Assembly (NCBI GenBank): GCA_039820405.1
Contig: JBCBQC010000002.1
Coordinates: 248,001 to 312,000, forward strand
DNA: 64,000 nucleotides
Reading direction: 5' to 3'
Source: CALLVY01 sp937899855
GTDB taxonomy: Bacteria; Bacteroidota; Bacteroidia; Chitinophagales; Saprospiraceae
Shown: positions 1 through 8,957 of the stretch, piece by piece
Layout: each line of letters opens with the position of its first letter
Position numbering within the stretch: position 1 is the stretch's first letter
Position numbers and translations under genes: made by a program
The notes under the pieces: model-generated
Seen by the model: only the letters and a program-made list of their open reading frames with translations
The model's database searches: none
What the model was told of the DNA's origin: nothing

Positions 1-275
1 TTGAAAAAGGAGGCTCCTCCTTCTCCGCTTCCCCGAAAGAAAACCACGAGAAGTTGGAGCCCGCCTGACATATGTATCGCTATCCGTTGACGGGAGGTCA
101 GGTGCCCACCAATCGAGACAAAAAATGTCCAGGACCTCGGGGAAACCCGAAGACGGAATCGTGGAGACCTCTCCCATTTTTAGAATCCCGGGGGGGAACA
201 ATCAATCGCTTGGAACAAAAGTAGGCCGCGGGGGAGACGCGACCCATTACAATTTATCGACTTTTTACCGGGCCC
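1..275. other. No gene recognised at left edge
   Basis: This stretch lies downstream of the leftward ParA-like gene. The only open frame of note (125-412, +) runs antisense into the ParA gene, has no recognisable domain and no plausible ribosome binding site. I see no RNA gene or repeat here. It may be the flank of a gene outside the window. Confidence 0.5.
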
Positions 276-301
276 AAAAAAACCCCGAGCGGAGGTCGGG
301 G
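276..301 (-). terminator. Rho-independent terminator of the ParA-like gene
   Basis: On the minus strand CCCCGA (296-301) pairs with TCGGGG (283-288) around a 7-nt loop and is followed by seven U residues (276-282). It sits 33 nt after the ParA-like stop codon, so that gene is probably transcribed alone. Confidence 0.75.
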
Positions 302-334
302 TCATTGGCAAGTTGGTGGGATGGAGTGGGGATG

Positions 335-1012
335 CTAGAGTTTGAACTTGCGGCAGAACTCCTTGTAAAAACCCTCGAAGCGACGCAGGCCCTCGGCGGT
401 TTCCATCACTGAGGTAAAGAAGGAGGGCAGGGTATAAATCTTGAGATCCGCCAGTGAATTTTTAAACATTTTCAAGCCTTGTTTGCGCATGGCTTCCTCC
501 GCCAAGTCGTTGGTTTTACGGAGGTTGCGACGGTTGATAAAGCCGTAATAGGTCAATTTTTCCCCCACCTCCTCCTTAAATTCGGCCGCCTCCTCGATGA
601 TGGCGAGAAAATCGAGGGAAGAAAGTACGTCCACTTCGCTACCGATAACGGGCATGAGGATGGAGTCGCAATTGTACAGGAGCATGACGGTAGCGTTGTC
701 CTTTTTGTTGTCCGTCATCCGGGGGATGTCTACGAAGATAAGGTCGTAGTCCTGGCCAAAGCGTTTGAGAAAAGTTTGCACTTTCCGCGCCGTAATTTCT
801 TCCACCTCAATGGCTGGTTCGTACTCCTCCCCCATCAAATCAATCTCGTTTTGGTACATCTCCGCGATACTGCCCTGATTATCGCAATCGAGGATGAGTA
901 CGCGTTTCTTTTTGTGTCGGGCCAGGGCGACGGCGAGTAAAATGGTAACAATCGACTTGCCAACGCCTCCTTTACGGTTGGCAACGCTGATGATTCTGGT
1001 TTCCTTTGCCAT
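335..1012 (-). CDS. ParA/MinD-family ATPase (orphan)
   Basis: A 225-residue cytoplasmic ATPase. The deviant Walker A motif KGGVGKS lies at about residues 14-20, followed by LILDCDNQGS (Walker A-prime region) and the Walker B-like LIFVDIPR near residue 95. This is the ParA/Soj fold used for partition of DNA or protein cargo by ATP-dependent dimerisation. No parB-like gene or parS-like repeat lies next to it in the window, so the cargo is unknown; the gene appears monocistronic, with a terminator just downstream. The final acidic and basic residues end in KFKL. It could be a chromosomal orphan ParA for positioning a protein cluster, or a remnant of an integrated element. Family assignment is firm; role is not. 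Confidence 0.85.
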   Translation of the reverse strand: MAKETRIISVANRKGGVGKSIVTILLAVALARHKKKRVLILDCDNQGSIAEMYQNEIDLMGEEYEPAIEVEEITARKVQTFLKRFGQDYDLIFVDIPRMTDNKKDNATVMLLYNCDSILMPVIGSEVDVLSSLDFLAIIEEAAEFKEEVGEKLTYYGFINRRNLRKTNDLAEEAMRKQGLKMFKNSLADLKIYTLPSFFTSVMETAEGLRRFEGFYKEFCRKFKL

Positions 1013-1264
1013 GCTTGTGCATTGAGTTTTTTGGATGAAAAAGACTTGGGTGGTGTATGGATTACAATGTTAACGGTTTTGCTCCAAAATTCAAAAAACC
1101 GCCAGCGCTTAGCCTCCGACGGCCCCGCGGTTCCGCAATTGATGAAATATTGCTAAATTGAGAGCGGCTGATCGTTCCCAGGGGCTCACGTGCGCCAGCG
1201 TGGAGCGCCAGCCGCCACCGCACGACGTGGCCCTTTATTTTTCAACACCAAATAATTCCCGCGT

Positions 1265-1789
1265 ATGGCATTCGCAAGACCTTTCAATATGCACCAGTGG
1301 ATCGAGGACAACCGCCAGTTTCTCCAACCTCCCGTCGGCAACAAACAGGTTTACCTCAACAATGAGGACTACATCGTGATGGTCGTCGGTGGGCCCAATG
1401 GCCGCAAAGATTATCACTTTGAAGATGGCGAGGAGCTGTTTTACCAGTTCAAGGGCGACATCATCCTCAAGATCATCAACGAACGGGGCGAACCCGAAGA
1501 TATTCCCATCCGCGAAGGGGAAATGTTTTTACTCCCCCCCCGAATCCCCCATTCGCCCCAACGTCCCGCGGGTACCGTCGGTCTGGTGATCGAACGCTAC
1601 CGCAAGAAAGGCGAATTGGATAAGCTGATGTGGTTTTGCGAAAATTGCAACCAAAAACTCCACGAAGACAGCTTTGAGATGACCGACATCGTCAACCAAC
1701 TACCCGTAGTGATCCGCAATTATATGGAGGACGAAAACAAGCGGACCTGCAAAAAATGTGGCACCGTGATGGAAAAGCCCGCTAATTAG
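1265..1789 (+). CDS. nbaC: 3-hydroxyanthranilate 3,4-dioxygenase
   Basis: A 174-residue cupin dioxygenase that opens the ring of 3-hydroxyanthranilate to 2-amino-3-carboxymuconate semialdehyde, a step of the kynurenine route for tryptophan breakdown and quinolinate/NAD synthesis. The iron ligands expected for the family are visible as His51, Glu57 and His96, and the C-terminal rubredoxin-like metal site is present as Cys125-x2-Cys128 and Cys162-x2-Cys165, typical of the bacterial enzymes. Length matches the family. The next gene follows after 48 nt on the same strand but is in an unrelated pathway (lipid A); no other kynurenine gene is in the window. Confidence 0.96.
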   Translation: MAFARPFNMHQWIEDNRQFLQPPVGNKQVYLNNEDYIVMVVGGPNGRKDYHFEDGEELFYQFKGDIILKIINERGEPEDIPIREGEMFLLPPRIPHSPQRPAGTVGLVIERYRKKGELDKLMWFCENCNQKLHEDSFEMTDIVNQLPVVIRNYMEDENKRTCKKCGTVMEKPAN

Positions 1790-1837
1790 AATTTTGGTGA
1801 ACAAAACTTCCCTAATTTCGCAGCTCGAATCCAATCC

Positions 1838-2617
1838 ATGACTGCGAAGAAAAAGAACATCTACTTTGCCTCCGATTTTCACCTGGGGGCCGTCGGAGCC
1901 CGCTCCAGTCGCGAGCGCGAACGCGAAATTGTTCGCTGGCTGGAACAGATCCGGGAGGACGCCGCCGCCCTCTACCTGGTCGGAGACGTCTTCGACTTTT
2001 GGTTCGAATACCGGCAAGTCGTCCCCAAGGGGTACACCCGCTTGCTGGGCAAGCTGGCCGAATTGAGCGACGCGGGGCTGTCGATCTCCTTTTTTACCGG
2101 CAACCACGACATGTGGATGTTCCGCTATTTCGAGGAAGAATTGGGCATCACCACCCACCGACAGCCCATCGTCGAAGAGCTATACGGCAAGACCTTTTTT
2201 ATTGGTCACGGCGACGGCTTGGGACCGGGAGACTATGGCTACAAGTTCTTGAAAAAAGTATTTGCCAACCCGCTCTGCCAGTGGCTGTTTGCCCGAGTCC
2301 ATCCCAATCTGGGGGTCGGAGTGGCCAATTTCTGGTCGCGCCAGAGTCGCCGGGTCCACCCTGCCGAAACCCAGTTTTTGGGCCCCGAAAAGGAGTGGCT
2401 CGTCGCCTACGCCAACCGCAAGCTCGACGAGCTGGAGGCCGATTTTTTTGTCTTTGGCCACCGACACTTGCCCATCGACTACACGCTAAAAAACGGAAAA
2501 AGTCGTTATATCAATCTAGGAGAGTGGCTGCATTACAACAGCTACGCCGTATTCGACGGCGACCAATTGGAACTGCGGTCCTTTGAACGCGAAGCCCAGG
2601 TGTGGGGAAAATCTTAG
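1838..2617 (+). CDS. lpxH: UDP-2,3-diacylglucosamine diphosphatase (LpxH type)
   Basis: A 259-residue metallophosphoesterase predicted to cleave UDP-2,3-diacylglucosamine to lipid X and UMP, a step of lipid A synthesis at the inner face of the membrane. The calcineurin-like metal motifs are complete: DFH (Asp13, His15), GDVFDFW (Asp50), GNHD (89-91), GHGDG near residue 127 and GHRHLP near residue 206. GDVFDFW and GHRHLP are characteristic of LpxH rather than general phosphoesterases. It is probably cotranscribed with the dioxygenase upstream and with the exported protein that begins 21 nt downstream. Confidence 0.92.
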   Translation: MTAKKKNIYFASDFHLGAVGARSSREREREIVRWLEQIREDAAALYLVGDVFDFWFEYRQVVPKGYTRLLGKLAELSDAGLSISFFTGNHDMWMFRYFEEELGITTHRQPIVEELYGKTFFIGHGDGLGPGDYGYKFLKKVFANPLCQWLFARVHPNLGVGVANFWSRQSRRVHPAETQFLGPEKEWLVAYANRKLDELEADFFVFGHRHLPIDYTLKNGKSRYINLGEWLHYNSYAVFDGDQLELRSFEREAQVWGKS

Positions 2618-2638
2618 TTTTTGTTTGATCCTTTGGCC

Positions 2639-3484
2639 ATGAGGAATTATTCGATCATCCAACTCACTTGCTGCCTTTTGCTCTGGCAAATGGCTACTTC
2701 CCTCGTGGCCCAGCCCGAAAGCAGCAAATTGACCCAGGTGGGGGTCTACCAACTGCATCGCCAAATCCCCATTGAAGCCCGCTACCTGACCAGCGACAAG
2801 CTCCAACAGTTTTACCTCGTCGACGAGCAGGACCACCTCATCAAATACAATGCGGACGGCGTGGAAGTCTTTCGCTACGACAACAACCAGCTCGGCCGGC
2901 TCGATCGCGTCGACGCTGCCAATCCCTTTCACCTCCTGCTTTACTACCCCGATTACGCCACCCTCATTAGCCTCGATCGTACCCTCAGCCCGACGAGTAC
3001 CTACCTACTCAATGATTTGGGTATTCTCCAAACTTCCGCCATTGGCATTGCCTCCGACAACAACCTTTGGGTCTACGACGAGATTGCCTTTCGGCTGCGC
3101 AAGTACAATGGCCAGGGGCGGGTGATCGTCGAGAGTCAGGATTTCGGCGTCTTGTTTGCCGAACTGATCCAGCCCGTCTCCCTGCTCGAACGCAACAACC
3201 TGCTTTACCTCCACGATCCCCAGGTGGGCGTGCTGATTTTCGATTTGTTTGGCCAGTACGTTCGCACCATCGCCCTACCGGGTTTGGAGCGTTTTCAGAT
3301 ATTGGACCGCCACTTGGTGGGCCAACGACACGGCGAGATGATCGTCTGTCCGCTGGCTTCGGGCATTGCCCAGCCGATGATCCTGCCCTTCGAGCTCCGG
3401 GCGGGCCAGCAGGTGCGGGTGGAACAAAACAGCGTGATGGTCTTGGATGAGGAAGGGGTACGGGTGTACCGGCGTTTGCGTTGA
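2639..3484 (+). CDS. Secreted propeller-like protein, unknown function
   Basis: About 281 residues. I chose the ATG at 2639 because the in-frame start at 2621 is TTG and the ATG begins a clean signal peptide (basic MR, hydrophobic stretch, then SLVAQ cleavage region). The mature part is rich in beta-strand segments of the kind seen in NHL/WD-like propellers (for example repeated short hydrophobic-Tyr-Asp stretches such as NNLWVYDE and GVLIFDLFG), without a catalytic motif I can name. It follows lpxH by 21 nt on the same strand and ends at a bidirectional hairpin shared with tRNA-Cys. Likely periplasmic or surface protein; function unknown. Confidence 0.8.
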   Translation: MRNYSIIQLTCCLLLWQMATSLVAQPESSKLTQVGVYQLHRQIPIEARYLTSDKLQQFYLVDEQDHLIKYNADGVEVFRYDNNQLGRLDRVDAANPFHLLLYYPDYATLISLDRTLSPTSTYLLNDLGILQTSAIGIASDNNLWVYDEIAFRLRKYNGQGRVIVESQDFGVLFAELIQPVSLLERNNLLYLHDPQVGVLIFDLFGQYVRTIALPGLERFQILDRHLVGQRHGEMIVCPLASGIAQPMILPFELRAGQQVRVEQNSVMVLDEEGVRVYRRLR

Positions 3485-3502
3485 TGGGGCGGTGCCGCAT
3501 AC

Positions 3503-3540
3503 AAAAAGCCTTGAGCAATCATTTGATACTCAAGGCTTTC
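3503..3540. terminator. Bidirectional terminator between exported protein and tRNA-Cys
   Basis: AGCCTTGAG (3507-3515) pairs perfectly with CTCAAGGCT (3529-3537). A-rich bases precede it (3503-3507) and T-rich bases follow, so it can stop transcripts from both the rightward exported-protein gene and the leftward tRNA. Confidence 0.8.
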
Positions 3541-3553
3541 TGATTTTCGTTTG

Positions 3554-3624
3554 AGGTCGGTAGCGGATTCGAACCGCTGTAGGAGGTTTTGCAGACCTCT
3601 GCCTAGCCACTCGGCCAACCGACC
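3554..3624 (-). tRNA. tRNA-Cys (GCA)
   Basis: A 71-nt cloverleaf on the minus strand. The acceptor stem is GGTCGGT / ACCGACC, the T arm contains GGTTCGAATCC, and the anticodon stem GAGGT/ACCTC encloses the loop CTGCAAA, giving anticodon GCA. The discriminator base is U, an identity element of cysteine tRNA. No CCA is encoded. A hairpin terminator lies about 15 nt beyond the 3' end. Confidence 0.97.
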
Positions 3625-3722
3625 CTTTGCGCTACAGCGATTGCAAATATAAGTCGTTTTTGGCGAAGATGCTACTCCGTATCGACAAAAAAATAGGGCC
3701 TACCAAGTCCCCCGCCGCTGGC

Positions 3723-4796
3723 CTAGCGCTCCGCAGCGGTCAGCAGTACCTCGGAAGGCGCTGCCTTTGCTGCACCCGCCGAAAAGTCTTCAACCGAAAA
3801 GTGAAAAGTCGTACCCGTTCCCGGTACGGAAGCGTAGCGGATGGTCCCGTGGTGCAGTTGAATCACCTTTTTACAAATGGCCAGCCCCATTCCCGTTCCC
3901 GGCCGCTCGCTATTGTTGAGCCGCTGGAAGGGCATAAAGGCCTTTTCCTGGTGTTTTTCATCCATCCCTACCCCATTGTCCCGCACCGCAAAACTCCACT
4001 TGCCATCTTGCTGGCTGCTGCTGATCTCGATGACGGGACTGCGATCGCCCCGAAACTTGATGGCGTTGCCGATGAGGTTTTGAAAAACCTGCATCATCCC
4101 CTGCTTGTTGGCCATGATGGTCGGCAATTCTGCAACCACGATGGTGGCCTCCGACCTGTGAATGGCGTCGGCGAGATTGAACTGGACCAGTTCGAGAATG
4201 GTGTTGAGGTTGGTGGGGGCAAAGTCTTTTTCTTTGAAACCCACCCGCGAGTACTCGAGCAAATCACTGATTACGGTGCTCATATTATTGGCCCCCGACA
4301 CGATAAAGTTGATGAACTCATCGGCCTGTTGGTCCAGCTGTCCCGAGTAGCGTTTTTTCAGTAGTTGGGCAAAGTTGGCGATGGTTCGCAGGGGACTTTT
4401 TAGGTCGTGAGAGGCGATGTAGGAAAACTGCTCCAGCTCCTGGTAGGACTGCTCCAGTTTTTCGAGATTGCCCCGCAGCTTGGCCGAGCGATCCTCCACC
4501 AGTTGTTTTTGGTACCGCAACTCGAGATTTTTGATTTCGATCTCGCGTTTTTGTTGCTCCAAGATGGTGTTCTTTTCCTCGGTCAGACGTCGTTGTTCTT
4601 CTAGGTCCTCGATGGAGCGCTGGAGTAGGTTTTCGGTAATCGTCTTGTCCTTGGCTAGGCGTTGCCATTTAAATTCACTGACGAGTAGGTCTTTTTCGAT
4701 GCGCTGTAGCAGGGCATCCAGATTGGGTTTAGGGTGTTGCTGAGTAGCGTTGCACTCCAGCAATAATTTTTTGAGTGTGTAAAAATCTTTGAGCAT
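3723..4796 (-). CDS. Soluble histidine kinase with N-terminal coiled coil
   Basis: A 357-residue kinase with no membrane segment. Residues about 40-125 are strongly charged heptad sequence (coiled coil), then the HisKA H-box with phospho-acceptor His130 in SHDLKSPLR, followed by the HATPase_c domain with an N-box around Asn240-Asn244, DNGVGM at about 273-278 and GTGMGL at about 300-305. The H-box resembles bacteriophytochrome-type kinases. It starts 6 nt after the FIST gene stop on the same strand, so the two are almost certainly cotranscribed and the FIST protein probably supplies the sensory input. No response regulator gene is adjacent; output partner unknown. Confidence 0.93.
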   Translation of the reverse strand: MLKDFYTLKKLLLECNATQQHPKPNLDALLQRIEKDLLVSEFKWQRLAKDKTITENLLQRSIEDLEEQRRLTEEKNTILEQQKREIEIKNLELRYQKQLVEDRSAKLRGNLEKLEQSYQELEQFSYIASHDLKSPLRTIANFAQLLKKRYSGQLDQQADEFINFIVSGANNMSTVISDLLEYSRVGFKEKDFAPTNLNTILELVQFNLADAIHRSEATIVVAELPTIMANKQGMMQVFQNLIGNAIKFRGDRSPVIEISSSQQDGKWSFAVRDNGVGMDEKHQEKAFMPFQRLNNSERPGTGMGLAICKKVIQLHHGTIRYASVPGTGTTFHFSVEDFSAGAAKAAPSEVLLTAAER

Positions 4797-4802
4797 AGTA
4801 CA

Positions 4803-5951
4803 TTATTTTTCCCGAAGCGCCACTAAGCAGCAGGTCTCGTTGTGAAACTCACAAGCCCCGTGCTGGGTCGGTCCGATTTCTCCGTAGGTAAAAAATCCAA
4901 TTAGGGGAGCTTTCCACTCCCGGTATAGTCCCTGAACTTCATTTTGAATAAGTGGTCCCAAAGCGGCGTGACGCCCCTTGCAGTTGAACAAGAGTAGGGC
5001 CTCGGCGGGCGTGGGATCGTGGCTTTTGAAATCGCTAAACCGCTGAATCGTTTCGTCGACGACCTCAAAGCCGGGGGAAATGGAAAAGCGAAAGCGATCG
5101 CCCTCGCGGATACCGCCCGCCAGCAGGAGGCTGCGGTCCTCTTCGTTGCCAAGTAGCGGAGAGCGCAAGATGGCTTCCGCGCCTTCGCGAAGGATTTGGA
5201 GGGGATACTGAGCACTGATGGTACTCAACATGGTCTCCAGGTCGCCACACTGAACGCGGTTGTCAAAGAACCCAAAGTAACGCAGGAAGACATCGAGGGC
5301 GGGTTCGCCGTTGATTTGCTGCAACACATTGCCGGTTGCCTGGGTAACGGTGTTGACCGCACCCACCGCTTGCCAACCGGATTCCGCCATCCCGCGTACC
5401 TCCACTCGGTCGGTGTCGATGACCAACAGGGCCAGGCCGTGGTGTGTGGTATCGTGCTGATTGAAAACGAAGGTGCGTTGCATCTGGAGGTCATCACCAG
5501 CCAGGCCGCCAAAGATGGGTACGGCCGTACCCAATCCATCCTTGAGTCCACTGACGATCCGTTCGGCATCTACGGTGAGCCCACCGGAGAGTACAATGAC
5601 TGCGGGGTGAACAAATGTCTCGCGAGCGTAGGTGCCACCAGCCCGAGCGACCTGGTAGGTACTCTGCTGACCACAGGGACGAAACCAACTGCGGTAGGCC
5701 GTGCGATCCAAATCCATCAGCAGTACCGCCACCGACTTGTCGAGCACCAGCTCATCGCAAATCTCTCCGGCGGTGCTCGCACCGAGCAGGTCGATCGACC
5801 GTTGTCGGAACAACTTGCGCAAGCTGTCGAGGTCACAATCTACCGATCCAAACGCAATGGCCAGCGTCGGCGCAAAGCGGTCGGTCAACAGTTGGTCTAA
5901 TTGGGGCATTAAGTCAGCAGTGGACGCTGCGTGTAGTGAGACTGTTTGCAT
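4803..5951 (-). CDS. FIST-domain sensory protein
   Basis: A 382-residue soluble protein with the FIST N domain (about residues 25-220, including the DLLGASTAGEI and FGGLAGDD segments) and the FIST C domain (about 225-370, ending in the FFTYGEIGP segment and the CCLVAL tail typical of the family). FIST proteins are proposed small-ligand sensors, possibly for amino acids, associated with two-component systems. Here it is the first gene of a two-gene unit with a soluble histidine kinase 6 nt downstream, which supports a signalling role. No enzymatic motif is visible. Ligand unknown. Confidence 0.92.
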   Translation of the reverse strand: MQTVSLHAASTADLMPQLDQLLTDRFAPTLAIAFGSVDCDLDSLRKLFRQRSIDLLGASTAGEICDELVLDKSVAVLLMDLDRTAYRSWFRPCGQQSTYQVARAGGTYARETFVHPAVIVLSGGLTVDAERIVSGLKDGLGTAVPIFGGLAGDDLQMQRTFVFNQHDTTHHGLALLVIDTDRVEVRGMAESGWQAVGAVNTVTQATGNVLQQINGEPALDVFLRYFGFFDNRVQCGDLETMLSTISAQYPLQILREGAEAILRSPLLGNEEDRSLLLAGGIREGDRFRFSISPGFEVVDETIQRFSDFKSHDPTPAEALLLFNCKGRHAALGPLIQNEVQGLYREWKAPLIGFFTYGEIGPTQHGACEFHNETCCLVALREK

Positions 5952-6395
5952 ATTTTGATCGGGTTCGCGGGGCCAATGGACTTTGGGGCGGGCGAATGAA
6001 GGGCAGATGCTCGGAGGGATCGTTTTCTTTAGCCTTTTAAAATCAGTCGCTCAAAAGGAGAATTACAAATAAAATGCCAGATAGCGACATTTTTTAGTAA
6101 ATCATATTTTCTAGTCATCGGGCAGTTGCGCTACTTTATTTTTTTGTCTATCTTGTGGCTTTACTTGCCCATTCTATTTCCGATCAACTAAATCTATTCC
6201 TTCGACGCGCGTTGTAGCCAACACGGCTAATTCGTTTCATTACCTTTCTTCTGACAGACTGGAAGAAAGACGGCTAATCTATTGCCTAGCCCAAGGCCTC
6301 TATTTGGGTACTTTCATTATTTAACCACCGCAATTTGGCGTTGTCTAACAATGCCCTGGAGTGCTATGTCCTCCATTGCTGCAAAATTTGCCTTT
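5952..6395. other. Intergenic region between FIST gene and first SprB-repeat gene
   Basis: 444 nt separating divergent genes; it must hold both promoters. The sequence is markedly more AT-rich than the genes on either side. A frame open from a TTG at 6282 enters the downstream gene but the real start is the ATG at 6396. I see no RNA gene and no convincing TAnnTTTG box; the last 15 nt (CAAAATTT then a pyrimidine-rich run before ATGAAAAA) are similar to those before the paralogous gene at 8958. Confidence 0.5.
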
Positions 6396-8564
6396 ATGAA
6401 AAAATTAGTTACACTTGGATTGTACTTGATCGTACTCTTCCTCTGGCAACCACAAGTCCTTCTGGCCCAGCCCGCCAACGATAATGTTTGCGATGCGCTT
6501 GAGCTGACCGTCGATGGCCCCGCCGTGGTCACCAACAACCTCGGTGCCACCGCCGAGCCGGGAGAAGATGCCATCCGTCCGGCGGCACCAACCGAGCCGG
6601 GCCCTGCAGACCTCCCACTTTGTGGCCCCGGTGGCTGGTGCGACAACTTCATGAGCCACACCGTCTGGTACAAGTTTACCGCACCCAGTACCACCTCCGT
6701 ATTTATCAACGCCTGTGGCTCCGATTTCGATAGCCAGATCGCCCTGTACGAAGTGGGCGAATGTTCTAATTTTGGGACCTTCAACCTGATCTACGCCATG
6801 GATGATCTCATCGGCTGTGGGATCAACGATGGCCTGTCGGGCTCGATTACCATCCAGTGCCTCAATCCCGGTCAGGAATACTTCGTGGCCGTCGACGATT
6901 GGCAAGGAATGGCCAGCGACGCCGTCGATACCGGTGATGTCGTCATCGTGATCGAATCGCGCCCCGCCATCGACAAGCAAGTGTCCATCGCCAATAACCC
7001 CACCATCGTTCGCCCTACCTGCCCCGATGGCACCAACGGTTCGATCAATATCACTTTGGTCTCGGGAGAATTGCCCTACACCTATCAGTGGGATACGCCC
7101 GACGGAGACGTCACCCAGGATGTATCGGGCTTGGCCGCCGGTACCTACAGCGTAACGGTCACGGATTTTTGTCAAAATACGACGACCGAATCCTATACCA
7201 TCGAAGATCCCGACAATCCACCCCAGCTGAGTTTTGACGACTCCAAGATGCAAGTAGTACAACCTACCAACTGCGGCGATGATGCCTACGGCGGACAAAT
7301 CCTGGCTACCGTGGCCTCCGGCGCCTTGCCCTATACCTATGAGTGGAGCCACGACAATACCATCAATGCTTCTTTCCTCTCCGATTTGCCCGATGGCGAA
7401 TATACCCTTACCGTTACCGATGGTTGTGAGGTCAACAGCAGCTCCATCGTTCAGACCTTTTACATCGGGGCTACGGCTGGCCCCGACATCGACGAACCCC
7501 GCACCTGTGGCGCGGAACCCATTGGCGTCGACCCGGGACGAGCGGGGGGTAAGGCTACGAAATTTTCCTACAATACCGATCAGGTGCCCGGCGGCAATGT
7601 CCACTGCCGCTTCAACGAACAGGCCCCAAACCCGGGGTCCATTTCCGAGAGTACCCACTGGCGGTCCTTTAACCTGAGTGAATTTGACATCCCCGCTGGC
7701 GCCGTACTGAGCGGTATGGAAATTTTTGTACAGTTGGAAACCAATACCAATGCCAACCCCGAAAACCACGATGCGGGGCTCCCCTTGGCTTTTGATCTTT
7801 ACATCGCCAATACGACCGAGTTGGACGACGAAGACCTCTTCCTGGCTAAGGTCGATTCCATCACCGTCACGCTTACGGATACGGATGAGGATGGCAGTTA
7901 TGCGTCCCTCATCGTCCCCTTCGTATCGGGCGACATTGGCCCCAACGATATCATCGCCGTAGCCATTACCACTTTGGGACCCGAAGACCCCGGTCACTTC
8001 TTCAACCTGGGGGCCAACCCGACCCCGACGCCGGGTTATACGACTTACCTCTCTGGTTGCAATATCGATTCCCCCACTCAGGTATCTGATCTGGGTAATT
8101 TTAACCAAGAGACCATCGTCAACCTCTTATTTACCGAAGGGGAGCTGGCCTACGAGTGGGCCGGCATGGTCGACGATATCAATAGCCCCACGCCCATTGC
8201 CCTGAGCGATCAAGCGATGGGCTACGTCGTCACCATTACCGATACGGGTTGTGAAACCTTCTCCGTAGTGGATACGGTCAATGTAGCTTGCTGGACGGTG
8301 AGCACCGAGACGCCTTTGGTGGAAAACCTCGAAATTTTCCCCAACCCCAGCAGTGGTCAGTTCCAAATCAGCAACCAGGGGCCGGCCCAAAATCAGGTAC
8401 TCCGGGTCTTCAACGCCCAGGGTAAGGTGATGTACGCCGAACAATTGGCCCTCGGCCTCAACGAAAGCCATACCCTCAACTTGGAACACCTCAGCAAGGG
8501 CATTTACCTCGCTCAGTTTTCCAACGAGACCGAGTTTAGAAATTACAAGCTAGTCATACAATAG
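6396..8564 (+). CDS. T9SS-exported SprB-repeat protein (copy 1)
   Basis: 722 residues from the ATG at 6396, which starts a typical signal peptide (MKKLVTLG..., cleavage near VLLAQ). The mature protein opens with a PANDNVCDA domain (about 25-190) found in surface proteins of this phylum, then two SprB-type repeats (around 215-275 and 295-360, each ending in a TVTDFC or TVTDGC segment), a beta-rich middle, and a C-terminal type IX sorting domain whose NPSSGQF and KGIYLAQF motifs are clear. It should be exported through the outer membrane by the T9SS and retained on the surface or released. The neighbour at 8958 is a tandem paralogue with the same architecture. Confidence 0.9.
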   Translation: MKKLVTLGLYLIVLFLWQPQVLLAQPANDNVCDALELTVDGPAVVTNNLGATAEPGEDAIRPAAPTEPGPADLPLCGPGGWCDNFMSHTVWYKFTAPSTTSVFINACGSDFDSQIALYEVGECSNFGTFNLIYAMDDLIGCGINDGLSGSITIQCLNPGQEYFVAVDDWQGMASDAVDTGDVVIVIESRPAIDKQVSIANNPTIVRPTCPDGTNGSINITLVSGELPYTYQWDTPDGDVTQDVSGLAAGTYSVTVTDFCQNTTTESYTIEDPDNPPQLSFDDSKMQVVQPTNCGDDAYGGQILATVASGALPYTYEWSHDNTINASFLSDLPDGEYTLTVTDGCEVNSSSIVQTFYIGATAGPDIDEPRTCGAEPIGVDPGRAGGKATKFSYNTDQVPGGNVHCRFNEQAPNPGSISESTHWRSFNLSEFDIPAGAVLSGMEIFVQLETNTNANPENHDAGLPLAFDLYIANTTELDDEDLFLAKVDSITVTLTDTDEDGSYASLIVPFVSGDIGPNDIIAVAITTLGPEDPGHFFNLGANPTPTPGYTTYLSGCNIDSPTQVSDLGNFNQETIVNLLFTEGELAYEWAGMVDDINSPTPIALSDQAMGYVVTITDTGCETFSVVDTVNVACWTVSTETPLVENLEIFPNPSSGQFQISNQGPAQNQVLRVFNAQGKVMYAEQLALGLNESHTLNLEHLSKGIYLAQFSNETEFRNYKLVIQ

Positions 8565-8957
8565 AATCCTTTTTATAATGTCGAGTAGTCAGCTCCTCGC
8601 TCTGGGGGGCTGGCTCTTTTTGTTTGATCTGCGTAATTATTTGAGCCGAAACGAGCATGTATTAAAAAAAACAATTATTTTGCTCACTGATCAACAGGCA
8701 TGCTATTCGGTATACTCAATCATTGCCTACCTTTTCAGCTTCTCTTACTTTACGCCAACGGAAAGTGTTGCGCAACGAAACTTTCCAAAGTACTGAGGCT
8801 GATCATCCAAAACGTGTTCTTGTCTACCTCCTTCCCCATCCGCGTCCTGCGGACTTGAGGCTAAAGGAAGCAATACCTACTCGACTGGTGTTCGAGTGGG
8901 GCTACATGCTTATTGCTTAACTTTTAATACCTCATGTTTTAATCAAAATTTTGTTCT
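8565..8957. other. Intergenic region between the two paralogues
   Basis: 393 nt. Short frames at 8578-8796 and 8723-8920 show no family resemblance and overlap each other, so I do not call genes. A stem-loop lies at 8868-8918 (separate entry). The region probably holds the terminator of copy 1 and the promoter of copy 2. Confidence 0.5.
8868..8918. promoter_or_regulatory. Compound inverted repeat upstream of second SprB-repeat gene
   Basis: AAGCAAT (8868-8874) pairs with ATTGCTT (8912-8918), and inside it CTCGA (8880-8884) pairs with TCGAG (8892-8896). The RNA could fold into a branched stem ending about 40 nt before the ATG. It has no U-tract like a classical terminator; it may be a leader structure or a binding site. 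Confidence 0.35.

Noticed and set aside
125..412. Rightward 95-residue open frame at the left edge
   Set aside because: It runs antisense through the ParA gene end and terminator, has no ribosome binding site and no recognisable domain.
6405..8108. 567-residue leftward open frame opposite the first SprB-repeat gene
   Set aside because: It is the mirror of a real coding frame; Ile/Gly/Asp-rich shadow sequence without motifs.
8578..8920. Two short overlapping frames between the SprB-repeat genes
   Set aside because: No ribosome binding site, no family resemblance, different composition from real genes nearby.
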